A stretch of 64,000 bases of DNA from Ligustrum vulgare (taxonomy: Eukaryota > Streptophyta > Magnoliopsida > Lamiales > Oleaceae), in assembly GCA_963555705.1 (NCBI GenBank), contig OY743183.1:48659466-48723465 (forward strand). The letters are read 5' to 3'. The position numbers were made by a program, and so were the translations under genes. A model generated the notes under the pieces. It had not been told where the DNA came from and ran no database searches. It was given only the letters and a program-made list of their open reading frames with translations. This document shows positions 22,109 through 32,725 of the stretch, piece after piece. Position 1 is the first letter of the stretch, and each line of letters begins with the position of its first letter.

Positions 22109-22404
22109 TCACGTTTCCTTTAATAATAGAGTCACCTAGTTGTAAAAGAGTCGGGTCTGCGCACCCATTTTATCCTTTTATTTTCGGACTTGCACGTCCA
22201 CCAATGATTCTCAAGGTCGGGTCTGCGCGCCCATTGTTCTTTCTTTCAGCGTCAGGGACGGGTACTCTTTTTCCTTATCCAGATTTTATCCCACGGGGTT
22301 TTTCTGGGTAAGGTTTTAACAAGGTCCATCGATCAGTCCCTTTAATAAAAGAATTTCTTCTAAAGAATGAGCACCAGAAGACAAAATATTGGAATAACTT
22401 ACAA

Positions 22405-22875
22405 GGTCATCCAAATGACTTTACAAGTTATTTCCCAACAAATAATTTACAATATCTCATGGTAAGACTTTACAAATTTTCCACTAATAATTTATAAGGT
22501 CTCATGGCAAGACGTTACAAATTATTTCTCAAACGAATAATTTACAATGTCTCATGGCAAGACTTTACAAATTATTCTTCCACGAATAATTTACAATGTC
22601 TCATGGTAAGACTTTACAAATTATTCTTCTACGAATAATATACAAGGTCTCATGGCAAGATGTTACAAATTATTTCCCAACAAGTAATCTACAATGTCTC
22701 ATGGCAAGATGTTACAAATTATTTCTCCTACTTTCGCAGTCAAGAGTTTGACCTCCCCTTTGCGAAAACTAAAGGTCGGATTCACTCGATCTTACAAATT
22801 ATTTCTCCTACTTTCACAGTCAAAAGTTTGACCTCCCCTTTGTGAAAACTAAAGGTCGGATTTACTCGATCTTAC
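22405..22875. repeat. Tandem repeats downstream of pol in the Tat element
   Basis: Roughly six imperfect units of about 59-60 bp, each with ACAAATTATT and GTCTCATGGCAAGA, run from about 22405 to 22711. They are followed by two 80-bp units (22712-22791 and 22792-22871) carrying GTTTGACCTCCCCTTTG. No coding is seen. Tat elements often have tandem repeats in this region. Confidence 0.85.
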
Positions 22876-23249
22876 AAATTATTTCTCACGAAATCGGCAT
22901 TACCCGAACTTATTAAACATTTACCTCAATTTCACAAAGTAATGAGCAAGATTTAATCTTTGTAAGTTGACTCTAGAGATCGGCCATGCCCGGTCTCGCT
23001 AGTCAATTATCATCAATCCTAAGTTTTGATTACAAATTTAGGAGCTCATCCGTACCCGGTCAAATATGCCCCTATAAATACGTTTTGTGTACTCAAAATG
23101 GAAATTAACTTGTCATTAAAATACAAGTAAAGGGAGCAAGCATTTGTAGAAAGTAGATATTCATTTATAAAAGGAAAATTACAGGCAGTCCTCGGGGCAT
23201 ACCCCGGGTTTGTACATGCATTCAAAAGAATCAAAAGAAAAAAATAACT

Positions 23250-25086
23250 TCAAGGCTCGAGCCAGCTGCCAATTTCATCATCCCCTACCACTTCGTAGTC
23301 CTCTTCTTCATCATCGAAGGGGGTAAGATCAAGCTTGTCAGCACCAAGGGGAAACTCGGCCAGAGGGCTGGTATCGAGCTCGAGCACCTTCAAAAGGCAC
23401 CAAGCTCACGCTTGCTTGATCGCTTGGGCATATGATTCAAAGGCATAATTCCCAAGCACGAGATTATTTTCTTTAGACCCCTTGAACTCTTCAACTGCCA
23501 GCACTCGGGCTTCCTGTGCCAGCTTGAGCTCTTCAGCCAAGCGTTTGTTTTCATCACGCGCTGACTCCCGCTCTTGGATGGCTACCTCGAGCTCAACCCT
23601 GACCTTCCTAAGCTCCTCCTCTGCAGCATTAGCCCGGGTCGCCTCGTATTGGACTGAGTGCACTAACTGACTAACAGTCTCTCTCCGTTCAATGCTTTGG
23701 TTAGCAACACCTCGGGTAATACTGAGCATCTGGAGATCGAGAAAATAAGTTAGAAGAAAATCTAGTTAAATGTACACAAAAAAAGCAGTGAAACACCCCA
23801 GACCATACCTAGAGTGCTGCGCTCATTATGTGTTCCACTCCCCGTTCTAACCCGATCTCGTATTGATACTTTTTTACAAGGTCTGAGTGGAGAGTCTTGG
23901 AGCTTCTTTCAATAGTCCTCCAATGTATGGTTCTCAGCCTCGAGCTCCCCTCTGTTTCCTTTCCGTCCTGGCTCGAGGAACTTCGGCCGCCGTATTAGAA
24001 GATTGGCCAGGTCCAAACACAGTAGCTCTTGATTTTTTCTGAGGGCGACGTCGAGTTACCCCGTCCACAGTTCACTTGTTCTGAGCCCCTTGGGCCTTTG
24101 CCAAAGCAGCCTCCTTCAATGCCTCGGAGCCAAAAGTCATCCCTGAAACAAAAATATATATATCGGGGAGGTTAGATCTTCTGGAAATAAGACACATATC
24201 AAAGTAAACATGCAAGAAAGTCGAAGTAATGTTTTTACGTTGAACCCTACTGGGCTTGAGACCAAGGCAGGCCATGTCAAGGATGTCATTATTCACAAGG
24301 TCATTGGCCTCCTCGGCCAACAAACCAAAATCACACACCCTTACAGCATCTGCCATAATCGGTATTGGCCTCCGCACTTAGGTTCCCTATCCTATTGAAG
24401 CTATCTACGTCCGGTTTCCTAAAGGTAGGCCAGAAAATGTTGTCTCCATCTCTCAGCTTGATAAAGAAAAATTTCTCTTTCCAATACTTAATGGAGGATG
24501 GAACCCATGGGGCTTCAAACCTACCCTTCCCGCACAAATGAATAAAGCAATTACATCGGGGAAGAAACTTGATCTCCAAAAGACATTTACAGAGGTTGAC
24601 AGTGGGTTCTATTCCTAAACTTCTACACAAAATGAAAAAATATACGAGAATCCTCCACCTGTTTGGAGCAAGCTGACCCGACAATATGCCCGCGGTCATC
24701 AAGAAGTCTACAAAAACATAATGGAGTGGGAATCGAAGCCCGGCCATTAAAGCCTCGTGAAACACTACTATTTCCCCCTCCGGGCAATGATAAGGATACT
24801 CATCTCTATCAAGAACCCTTGTCGTATACCTATCTACCAGTTTATATCTCCTCATATCTACCTCGATCATATGTTCTTTCATTTTTTTATAAAAGGTTGG
24901 ACGTTCGAGGTCGACCTCTCTCGAATCTCTATCCACCTCGAGATCATTTTCCACCCCCTCTTCGTTTTCCTACTCATTATCCTGAGGGTTAGTCGGAGGT
25001 TTATAGAAACCTAGAGGCTCAACCTCTAATGGTTCATCTAAGTTTTCTACCTCCCTAAGGTCCCCCACTGAAACCCGCCTAGCCAT
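23250..25086 (-). pseudogene. Antisense spliced gene of the Tat element (Transposase_28-like)
   Basis: Going left from ATG 25086, the reading is MARRVSVGDLREVENL with a TAG at 24970-24972, then a 207-residue block (24331-24954) with FPLHYVFVDFLMTAGIL and SGQLAPNRWRILVYFFIL. That resembles the Pfam family known as putative gypsy-type transposon protein (Transposase_28). A frameshift near 24331-24377 moves to MADAVRVCDFGLLAEEAND. A GT...AG intron (24238-24143) joins QR to MTFGSEALKEAA in frame. A second likely intron (about 23805-23735) leads to a coiled-coil block (23406-23729), and an acidic tail ends at 23250 after one in-frame TGA. Additional antisense frames are known in Tat elements; the function is unknown. 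Two stops and one frameshift make this copy defective. Confidence 0.8.
23406..23729 (-). pseudogene. Coiled-coil exon of the antisense Tat gene
   Basis: The exon encodes a heptad-rich helix (AAEEELRKVRVELEVAIQER, then ENKRLAEELKLAQEARVLA). Upstream there is a pyrimidine-rich CTCGATCTCCAG acceptor, and a GTATGG donor lies at about 23805. The frame continues past a TGA to an acidic tail (FDDEEEDYEVVGDDEIGSWL). Confidence 0.75.
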
Positions 25087-25235
25087 AAGTCTATAATAAA
25101 TAACAAAATCAGATATAGGACGGGATAGGTCGAGCTTACCTAAGTACTAAAGAGTTATTGTTGAAGACGTCGTAACAACTCGAGGAGTTCTCTGATCACT
25201 CTTTTTTCGCAAAGGAGAATGAGGCTATGGGAACC

Positions 25236-25250
25236 ACATATATATAGACA
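25236..25250 (-). promoter_or_regulatory. TATA box of the antisense Tat gene
   Basis: TCTATATATATG on the minus strand lies about 150 bp upstream of ATG 25086 and outside the 3' LTR. Position and sequence fit a plant TATA box with a leader of about 120 nt. This is inferred from sequence only. Confidence 0.55.
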
Positions 25251-25407
25251 AGAATTGGCGGGAAAAGTTTCAAAATCCACATATTGCCTCTAGCCACGTG
25301 TCATCCATCTAAAGCGAATCAATTAAGTCCAAGCATTAAATCCTATTAGTTGGCAAAGTACATGTTACAGCTGTCATGCATCCAGAAATCTTGTCCCAAT
25401 CTCTGAC

Positions 25408-25420
25408 GTACGGGGGCCAC
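25408..25420 (+). other. Polypurine tract of the Tat element
   Basis: GTACGGGGGCCAC lies directly before the 3' LTR. Its G-rich core is the expected start for plus-strand synthesis. Confidence 0.75.
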
Positions 25421-26092
25421 TGATAGGTATTATTTTCCTGCTTCCTAAAAAAGTAAGGAAATTCCATGACCCGTCCTCTTTGCCCGGGCTACTACCGTAA
25501 TCATATGTTCGGTTCTGTACCGACCTCTCCTCTACTCAACAATAATGAGCCGAGGTTTACCCTCTAAGCTCGGTCTTATTAGGTCTGCATTACCCTAATC
25601 ACAGCATTTCGTGTTGTCACTAAAGGACTAGGTCGGCCTTTCCCGACCTGTTGGCCATACGAGCAGGCCTCAAATTCCTTTTTGACAATGGGCCTCATTA
25701 ATGGGCTATATTCTTGGCCCTTAAGACGATACGCGTTCAGTAAGGAAACGTTTCGTTAAAAGGAAACTAAATCTCAATAAGTTTAGAATTCTTCCTAAAA
25801 GGTAAGTTTATACCAAAGAGGACTCCTTCTTTAATTAAGGAAAGTTGTGGGCTTTTCAGCCCTATAAATACAGCCTCTTTGATCACATATTATTCATTCA
25901 TTATTCTTTACGTTTTTCAGTTATATATTCTCTCTCTACTTCTCCAGGATACTAATTCTCACACCGGAGGGGCGACGGGAAAAATCCTCCTCGCCTTTTT
26001 ACAGGTCATCCAAGGAGAATTCGTTCATCTTTCCCAACAATCAAGCATCACCAGATCCTGCCATGTCAAAGTTAGGATTTTTTACAGCATCA
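25421..26092 (+). repeat. 3' LTR of the Tat element
   Basis: It starts TGATAGGTATTATTTT and ends ACAGCATCA, followed by the GGTAT target duplication. It is 672 bp, with two short indels in CT-rich runs relative to the 5' LTR. Confidence 0.95.
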
Positions 26093-27449
26093 GGTATTAA
26101 AGAACTTAGACAATTTACCAAATACTACCAAACACAAGTATTGCACAGTATGAAATAATAAGTAAATACAAGTACAATGGAAGTAAATAAAAGGGATAAG
26201 AGAGTACAAACGATGATTTAAGAAGGTTCAATCAACCAATGTGATATACGTCCTCCGTTACCAAGCTCTCCGTCACAAGCAAGACCAAATTCACTAAATT
26301 GATAGCTTACAAAAAGGAGTATCGAATCCTTAAGTGACTTACAACAAGGACCACTTATCCTTAGGTGACTTTACAACAAGGAGCACCTATCCTTTAGAAT
26401 TGAGTTTTCACAAGGATCTCAAAACCAAAATACAAATGAGAATTTTACAATTGAATAAACTCTCTTGACAAATGATATAATCAAGTCAAGTATCTTGTGA
26501 GTTTTAGGATAACACTTCAATAGATAGCAAAATGTTTAAAGCTCAAGTGTTTATGAAAACTTTGATAAATGATATGAAATAGTTTTGCTCGAATCAAAGT
26601 TTTTCAAGCAATGATCTCTCTTTCCAAATAATACTAGTTAATTATGAAGAGAGATATACACTTCAATATAAGTGTTTGGTGATGAAGAACTCAATTAAGG
26701 ATCAAGAATAAAATGAGAGTAGAGAGTTTTCTTCAATGTAGAATTCTTGATAAAAATATGCAAATGATTTTGATCAATCAAGAATAACTTTGCAATAAAT
26801 GAAATGGAATATAAAATCAAGTAAGCTCAATGATTTCAAGTGAATATGCTCTCTTAATTTCTCTTGTGGTTGTTGGAATTGAATGCAAGAGAGAGGACTA
26901 TTCATAGAGCAAATTACGCACATATTGACTTTTGTGGTCCACCTATTTAGCCATGAGGTCGACCTCAATATAGTCGTTACAATAAAATAACCTTTGGAGT
27001 TCAAAAAAGAACAATGTGATCGGCCTATCTTTTGTTGGGGTCGACCTCAAGGCATGATGCGATCGACCTCACTTTTCTTGGGGTCGACCTGTCTTGACAG
27101 CATTTCAAAAAATGTGATTTTTCAAATATTTTGATCAAAGTTGACTTTGAAAGTGTTACTTGAGCTTATGAAGTGCATTGTCAACTATTGATGCATTAAT
27201 CTTACATATGTTGAGAAGCAGTTTGTAAATGCTCAATTTCTTTGTAAGCTTCATTTCTCGATCTTCATGCTATCATGCTTCGTACGTCCTTTCTTGAATG
27301 TAGCTCTTTCTTCATTTGTGAGGATGATTTTAACTTGTAATACTTTTGGAGAATGCTTATACATGAGAGTGCACATTAGTATATAGGATAAACCTATTTG
27401 TTATAATCAAAACTATAGGATTAAGTCAACCATAAGTCAACACGTCACT

Positions 27450-27796
27450 GTGAGAGGTATGCACGAGCACATCATGTAGATGAGAGACATTGCGGCTCAA
27501 TTGAAAAAACTCGAGGTTGAGATGTTGAATTCCTTTCTGGTGCACTATATTTTGAACACTCTTCCACCACAATATGGGCCCTTCAAAATCTCGTACAACA
27601 CACATAAGGACAAATGGTCAACTAATGAATTTAGTGTTCAAGAGGAAGGGTGTCTAGTTACTAAAGTGGGAGAAAGTTCAATGATGGTGACCCAAGAGAA
27701 GGGCAAAGCTCAAGCAGATTAGAAGGGGAAAGGTAAAATAAGTCCTCAAGCTTATATCAAGAAGGAATCCGAGTATTTTTTCTGTAAAAAGAAAGG
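27450..27796 (+). pseudogene. copia gag, middle part (outer layer of the nest)
   Basis: VRGMHEHI, then MRDIAAQLKKLEVEMLNSF and LNTLPPQYGPFKISYNTH continue the gag begun at 9281. The block ends in FFCKKKG, the first half of the CCHC zinc knuckle. A hAT-like element interrupts the knuckle at 27797, and the second half (HMKKDCTKF) follows it at about 28403. One stop (TAG) lies near 27477. Confidence 0.9.
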
Positions 27797-28402
27797 GCAA
27801 TGGGGATATCAATAATACCTACGGACCCGATACCCGTTGCAGACCCGATATAAATGGGCGGGGATTACCCGACTAAATGGGTTCGTGGGTAGGGTATGGA
27901 GGTAAACTTTAAAACCCGATATGGGTATGGATTGAGTGTGAATTTTACTACAATACTTATACCCGACCCGCATACCCATTAATTTTCTTTAAAAAATTAT
28001 AGAATTTAAAACAAAAGTGATTGTGTAAAAAAAAAAAAAAACTCAAATATCTATTGACATTATTAACGTCTAAACCTTAATGTGTTTAAACTATTGACTT
28101 TGCTAATTTCTAAAAAAATTGTTTAAATTTGCTTGTTTAGTTTCAACCTAGAACAAGCTTTTTCCAATCCAAATTCAAGTAAAACTCAACATTTAACTAG
28201 TTCAAAGTTAATCCGGAGCATTTCTAACCCATAACCTATTTACAATCCTAAAAATAGGTATAGAAGCATACCCGCCTCCAACTCGCCCCCGACCCGCACC
28301 CGACTCACCATTCTTAAATGGGTATATGGGTAGGGTATGGAGATTGTAAATCCTTAGTAGTTAGGGTACAGTTTTGTCATACTCGACCCATTGCCATCTC
28401 TA
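27797..28402. mobile_element. hAT-like non-autonomous element in the gag zinc knuckle
   Basis: The right end reads TTGCCATCTCTA, identical to the right end of the element at 7179-7752. The left end begins GCAATGGGG, the inner part of the expected terminal repeat. Comparing with the interrupted gag, about 13 bases (5 of the 8-bp duplication and the first 8 of the element) have been lost at the left edge. Both ends are rich in ACCCGA/GGGTA words. No transposase is present. Confidence 0.75.
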
Positions 28403-28935
28403 AGGACACATGAAGAAGGATTGCACAAAATTCAAGAAATGGCTTGAGAGAAGGTAATCCAATCTCGTTTGTTTGTTATGGATCTAATATGATCAATGTT
28501 GGTATAAGTACATGGTGGATTGATTCTGGATCAACAATCTATGTTTCGAGTTCCTTGTAGAGATTGAAAAATCTAAGGAAGTCAATGGAAAAGTGAGCAG
28601 AACATCTAATCAAGAAACAAGATGGGCTACCATGTGGAGACTATCAGAACATGACATTTAAGTAGTGGTTTTGTTTTAGAATTAGAAAAGACTTTATATG
28701 TTCCAAATTTTTCTAGAAACTTGATTTCAGTTTTCAGACTCGTACCTTTTGGTTATTCTTTCAGTTTTCATAAACATCTTTCAGTTTATTATATAAATCT
28801 AATTGTGTTGGAAATGATGCTTTATCTGATGGTCTTTATTGCATACATTTACAAAATAACGCTACTTATAGTTCAATGCATGTTCACATTGGCACCAAAA
28901 GGTATATTATTAACGAATACTCCTCTATGTTGTGG
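28403..28935 (+). pseudogene. copia knuckle end, protease and GAG-pre-integrase remnant
   Basis: After the hAT-like insert the text GHMKKDCTKFKKWLE completes the knuckle. The protease site TWWIDSGSTIYVSSS lies near 28515-28560, and KTLYVPNFSRNLISVFRL at 28690-28740. Degraded GAG-pre-integrase text (NEYSSMLW) ends at about 28935, where the homology stops before the LGH motif. Many frame breaks are present. The integrase and RT are missing. Confidence 0.8.
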
Positions 28936-31014
28936 TGCGACGTCCCAAAATTTGTAATTATTTGGGTGCTACGAAATTCGTATTGTAGACAAAATTTCAT
29001 GATAATAAACTTTAACAATTATTAAATAAATCGTAGAATTATTTGGATTAAAATCTATACTAGAAAAAAATTGAATTAATAAGATACTTGTTTAATGGAA
29101 TGAAAATAACTACTATGGAAAATTGATGATTCCATTGTTTTTGTTTTCACGCAATCCACATGCTAGCTATCCCGTGTCTCGAATTGCCTCGAACTACTAA
29201 TTACCTGTGAAAAATCATGGGTGTAAGAAATAATCATAATAAGCACATAAGTGGAATAATTACACTTAAAACTTATATATTTCAATTTATATTGATTTTT
29301 GTAAAAACCTTTTGTTTTAATTGAAAGAAAATCAGTATATAAAATTAAAAAATGAAATAAATTTAACCATATATATGTGGTTAAGTATTTGCACGTGTAG
29401 ATATATCAGCATATTGACGTTTTCTTCTCTCTATCCAAAAGAAAAAGGTCAATTTTCTTTTTCTTTTAATTTACCAAACGATTTAACTAGTATATTTTTC
29501 ATGGTTGTGTCCTTATTTCTATATCGATTTGGTAGACATATATTGTTGTTAAATTTGCTTATTACTAAGAATATTATATATTCCTCTTGAAGAAGTATAA
29601 ATTTTAGGGAAATTTACACAATTATTGATTGTAATGGTTGATAATTGAAAAATACGTAATTTTAATAGTATTCGCTATATTACATGGTTTCATTCCTCAA
29701 TTTTTTTTAAAAAAAATACCAATATTAGGAGAGAACATATTATTTGATTAAAGTAATTAATTAGGGTAATCCTTTAAATGTAGGGATGTGGAGAGAGAAA
29801 TGTAATTAATAATCAATTTTATTAGTTATAGTAACCTTAATTTTAGAAATGTGTTTACATTTAAAATAAATTAATAATTATGAAAGTTACAATTATTAAA
29901 TTAATTTAATAATATGAAAAGTCATCTTTTAGATTGGACGTGATATTACATTGTCTATAATATCATTGTATGTTAAAGCCTGTAACTGTTCAGAAATGTT
30001 GTAATAATATTACAGTTTCTATAATATCATGGTGTTATATTTCCCACAACATGTATAATAATATTGTAATATTCCATTGTTCATGATAATAAATTAATTC
30101 ATGAATTTGAAGTGATTACTGAACATTATAGACGTGGTAATAACAAGTATCTCATTAAGTATCGGGCACATTATACATCGTGTAACTTAGGGCATTTGAA
30201 AATTCAATTGGCATAAATCATGATTCCTCGTAGGAAGCCCCTATTTGATACCCATTATTCAAAATTTCATTTTTTTAAAACTCGTTTTCTATCACATTAT
30301 ACCAATAAAATAATCTACCCAAAAAAAAAAATCTACTCTTTAACCATGTTCTCCAAAAATTTACTATTACAAATCATATTATTTGAATCAATGGGTCCCA
30401 AGAAGAGGGATATTCATGTTGTTATAAATCATTGTAATATGCACTTATTATATCAAATATGTGTTATTACATTTATTACATCATTCTATAAAGTTACATT
30501 CCTCATATTGTAATATATATATATATACATGTTATTTGATGTGACATTAATTATGAGGGGAGTACGTTTGATGAAAAGAATTTAAATATTCATTACATGT
30601 ATTGTAATTTTATTACATATTTATGATATGTTAATGTAATTTTCATTACAATTATCGTTATTAGTTTATTTTAATTTTATAATAATATAATTATTAATAT
30701 TAAAATTTTGAATTTTCACCTAATTTTTGAATTAATTAGTTTGAAATGGTATTTATAATTGGGATTGATTCGTTATAACGATGCGAGAGAGAAATTGATG
30801 GAGCACGAGTTGACATGATACAGAACCAGGCGATAGCCTTCCTGAACGTTTGTTGGCCCAATAGGGTTTATTATTTAAGTCATTTGCATGCAGTTGTAGG
30901 ATTTTTGGTTGATTTCGAATAAAGACTTTGTTCCCTTTTCAAATTGCAATCCATTCTATTGTGTTTGTGTGTTCGTATAGACGACTGTCTACATCAGAAA
31001 TAGTTAGAGATTTC
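28936..31014. other. AT-rich gene-free interval
   Basis: No coding or RNA gene is recognised. The stretch at 29940-30070 has repeated TATAATATCAT/TAATAATATTACA words. The frames at 29321-29590 and 30220-30513 are Leu/Phe-rich and look random. Confidence 0.5.

Positions 31015-31095
<81 letters not shown>
31015..31095. repeat. (TG)n(AG)n microsatellite
   Basis: About 16 TG units pass directly into about 24 AG units. Such compound repeats are often polymorphic. Confidence 0.97.
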
Positions 31096-31099
<4 letters not shown>

Positions 31100-31291
31100 A
31101 TAAGATAGAAATTTACATAATATGTAATACATGTATTTATCTAATGATCTAGTGTGGATTCTAATTAATCCAAAATTTTATCTAGAATATTGTTGAAAAA
31201 CATTATCTTGGTCACAATTATTATGACATGTATTGGGATGTAAAAACCTAGATGGAAACCAGTACCAAAGTGAATTAGGGATTACAATGGG

Positions 31292-31545
31292 GCGAAGAAT
31301 CCCCGACAAAGGCAGGAACATAGATGAAAAAGTATCCCGAACCAGGGACTGGAATGGGGATGACGGTTCCAAACCCAAACCCGCCCCTGATTAACAAGTA
31401 TACAATTAAATAATCCCCGAACAGGAAGAAAAATCCCCAACAAAGGCAGGGACATGGATGAAAAAGTATCCTGAACCAGGCACCTAAATGGGGATGACGG
31501 TTCCAACGCCAAACGCGCCCCTGATTAACAAGTATACAATTAAAA
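31292..31545. repeat. Tandem duplication inside the hAT-like element, about 130-bp spacing x 2
   Basis: A block with AATCCCC(G/A)ACAAAGGCAGG, GGGGATGACGGTTCC and GCCCCTGATTAACAAG occurs twice, at about 31292-31415 and 31431-31545. It nearly doubles the GC-rich end. Confidence 0.9.
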
Positions 31546-31587
31546 ATACTCAAACATATTAAAAATGTCATAGCCTAAAGACGAAAA

Positions 31588-31591
<4 letters not shown>

Positions 31592-31633
<42 letters not shown>
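31592..31633. repeat. (AT)n microsatellite
   Basis: About 21 AT units in a row. Confidence 0.97.
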
Positions 31634-31635
<2 letters not shown>

Positions 31636-32662
31636 ATCAGTTGTTCATCTCAAATGCCAAATTGTTTTCTAATTAATTATATGAAACAAGCAAATTTTTC
31701 TATTCAATTCTGTCAACAACAGCCTGAATCAATGAAACAAGCTGATAAAACATAATTTTTTTACAAGAAATAAGTTCACATTAACCAAGAAAAGATTGTC
31801 TGCAAATGAATTATCATATTGAAGTTATGTTTACTGTAATTACAAAATGTTTGTTAGTTTGAAAGTCAAAATGAGGATATGTATTACATCTCCAATGCTG
31901 CATTATATAATTTTGTCGACTCCAATTGATTGATGTATGATTTGCATAAGAATATTGAGATCGAGTACAAATTTCTATTACTTCATTTATTGAACAACAA
32001 TTAACTTAGACTAATTTAAATTTAGGTTGTTACTTGCTACACTTAGTTAGAGTTACATCAATAAATATTTTAATATGCCCCACAATTATTGATTAATTCG
32101 ATTTAAGTTATATTATATATTTAGTATAACGTCATCCTTGACTCATTATACTCTTATTTAAATATAGTATTCAAATCAAAAAAATTTAAAAACTTTAAAA
32201 TATATATCATAATAATAAATGGAGATTTTGGCATCTCCTTTCCCGCCCCGTTGCCATCCCTATCATCCCCCTTTTGCAAGACAAGGCTTCAAAGTCAGGT
32301 AAATCAATGCCTAGCTCTTGTAGTAAGAGTGAAACCTTATCAAGTCATTAACCTGGACTCTGACTAAATCTATAAAACCCGCCATCGAATGTCGCTATGA
32401 ATATGATTTATATAGCAACTATGCCATGCCCTTTATTTCTTGTAAAAGCCAACAGTAATATGTGCACTAATGTGCTTGTAATTCAAGAACATGGAATAGT
32501 TTCTTTCAAACTGTGAACTTCATAGCGATGCTTTGACAAATGCCACATTCACTGGCTATATTTATTCCATCCACTCGACTTATTGGAGAAAACATCTGAG
32601 CCAGAAAATATTCGAAGCGAAAGAGGGACAAGAACTTGGATGAGAGCATCTTCTATGCATCT

Positions 32663-32725
32663 TCAGAGACTATTTAGAAGAATTTGATCGGCTATGGGGA
32701 AATCAGGAGCAATATCCACAGGAAC
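32663..32725 (-). CDS. NUDT3: NUDT3-like last exon
   Basis: 63 bp, acceptor CTCCAG, encoding [20 protein letters not shown] then TGA. The probable 3' untranslated region lies left of 32663. Confidence 0.92.
   Translation of the reverse strand, partial: VPVDIAPDFPIADQILLNSL

Larger units (their letters stand above)
9705..26092 (+). mobile_element. Ty3/gypsy Tat-lineage LTR retrotransposon
   Basis: It has LTRs of 676 and 672 bp, a perfect 5-bp target duplication GGTAT (9700-9704 and 26093-26097), a primer site, gag, protease, RT, RNase H, a second RNase H, integrase, a long non-coding stretch with an antisense gene, and a polypurine tract. The second RNase H after the Ty3 RNase H and the antisense gene are known Tat-lineage traits. 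The LTRs differ at roughly 45-50 positions by eye (about 7%), and the coding frames hold many stops, so the copy is old. Without the nested insert it is about 9.95 kb. Confidence 0.95.
9589..27446. mobile_element. Unclassified repeat inserted in the copia gag, itself split by a Tat element
   Basis: Pieces 9589-9704 and 26098-27446 (about 1.46 kb together) separate the two halves of the gag frame. The left edge carries AAGAGGGGGGTGAATTGG, a G-run start seen at the edge of many plant repeats; the right edge is AAGTCAACACGTC. ACT flanks both sides (9586-9588 and 27447-27449), and removing the whole segment with one ACT leaves the gag frame continuous. No protein is encoded. The class is unknown; it may be a solo LTR or a non-autonomous element. 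Confidence 0.65.
31276..32262. mobile_element. hAT-like non-autonomous element, 987 bp
   Basis: The left end TAGGGATTACAATGGGGCG and, on the opposite strand of the right end, TAGGGATGGCAACGGGGCGG form an imperfect inverted repeat related to the two hAT-type elements at 7179 and 27797. No clear 8-bp duplication is left. The GC-rich left end contains an internal tandem duplication (31292-31545); an AT microsatellite lies at 31592-31633. The minus-strand frames here come from the duplication and are not genes. Confidence 0.65.

Noticed and set aside
22405..22875. Spaced repeats that might suggest a CRISPR-like array
   Set aside because: Units are tandem with no unique spacers, and the context is a plant retroelement.
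31015..31095. Frame with long Val-Cys and Arg-Glu runs
   Set aside because: Translation of a TG/AG microsatellite.
31178..31571. Three overlapping minus-strand frames with repeated WNRHPH-type text
   Set aside because: They are produced by a tandem duplication in a non-coding hAT-like element.
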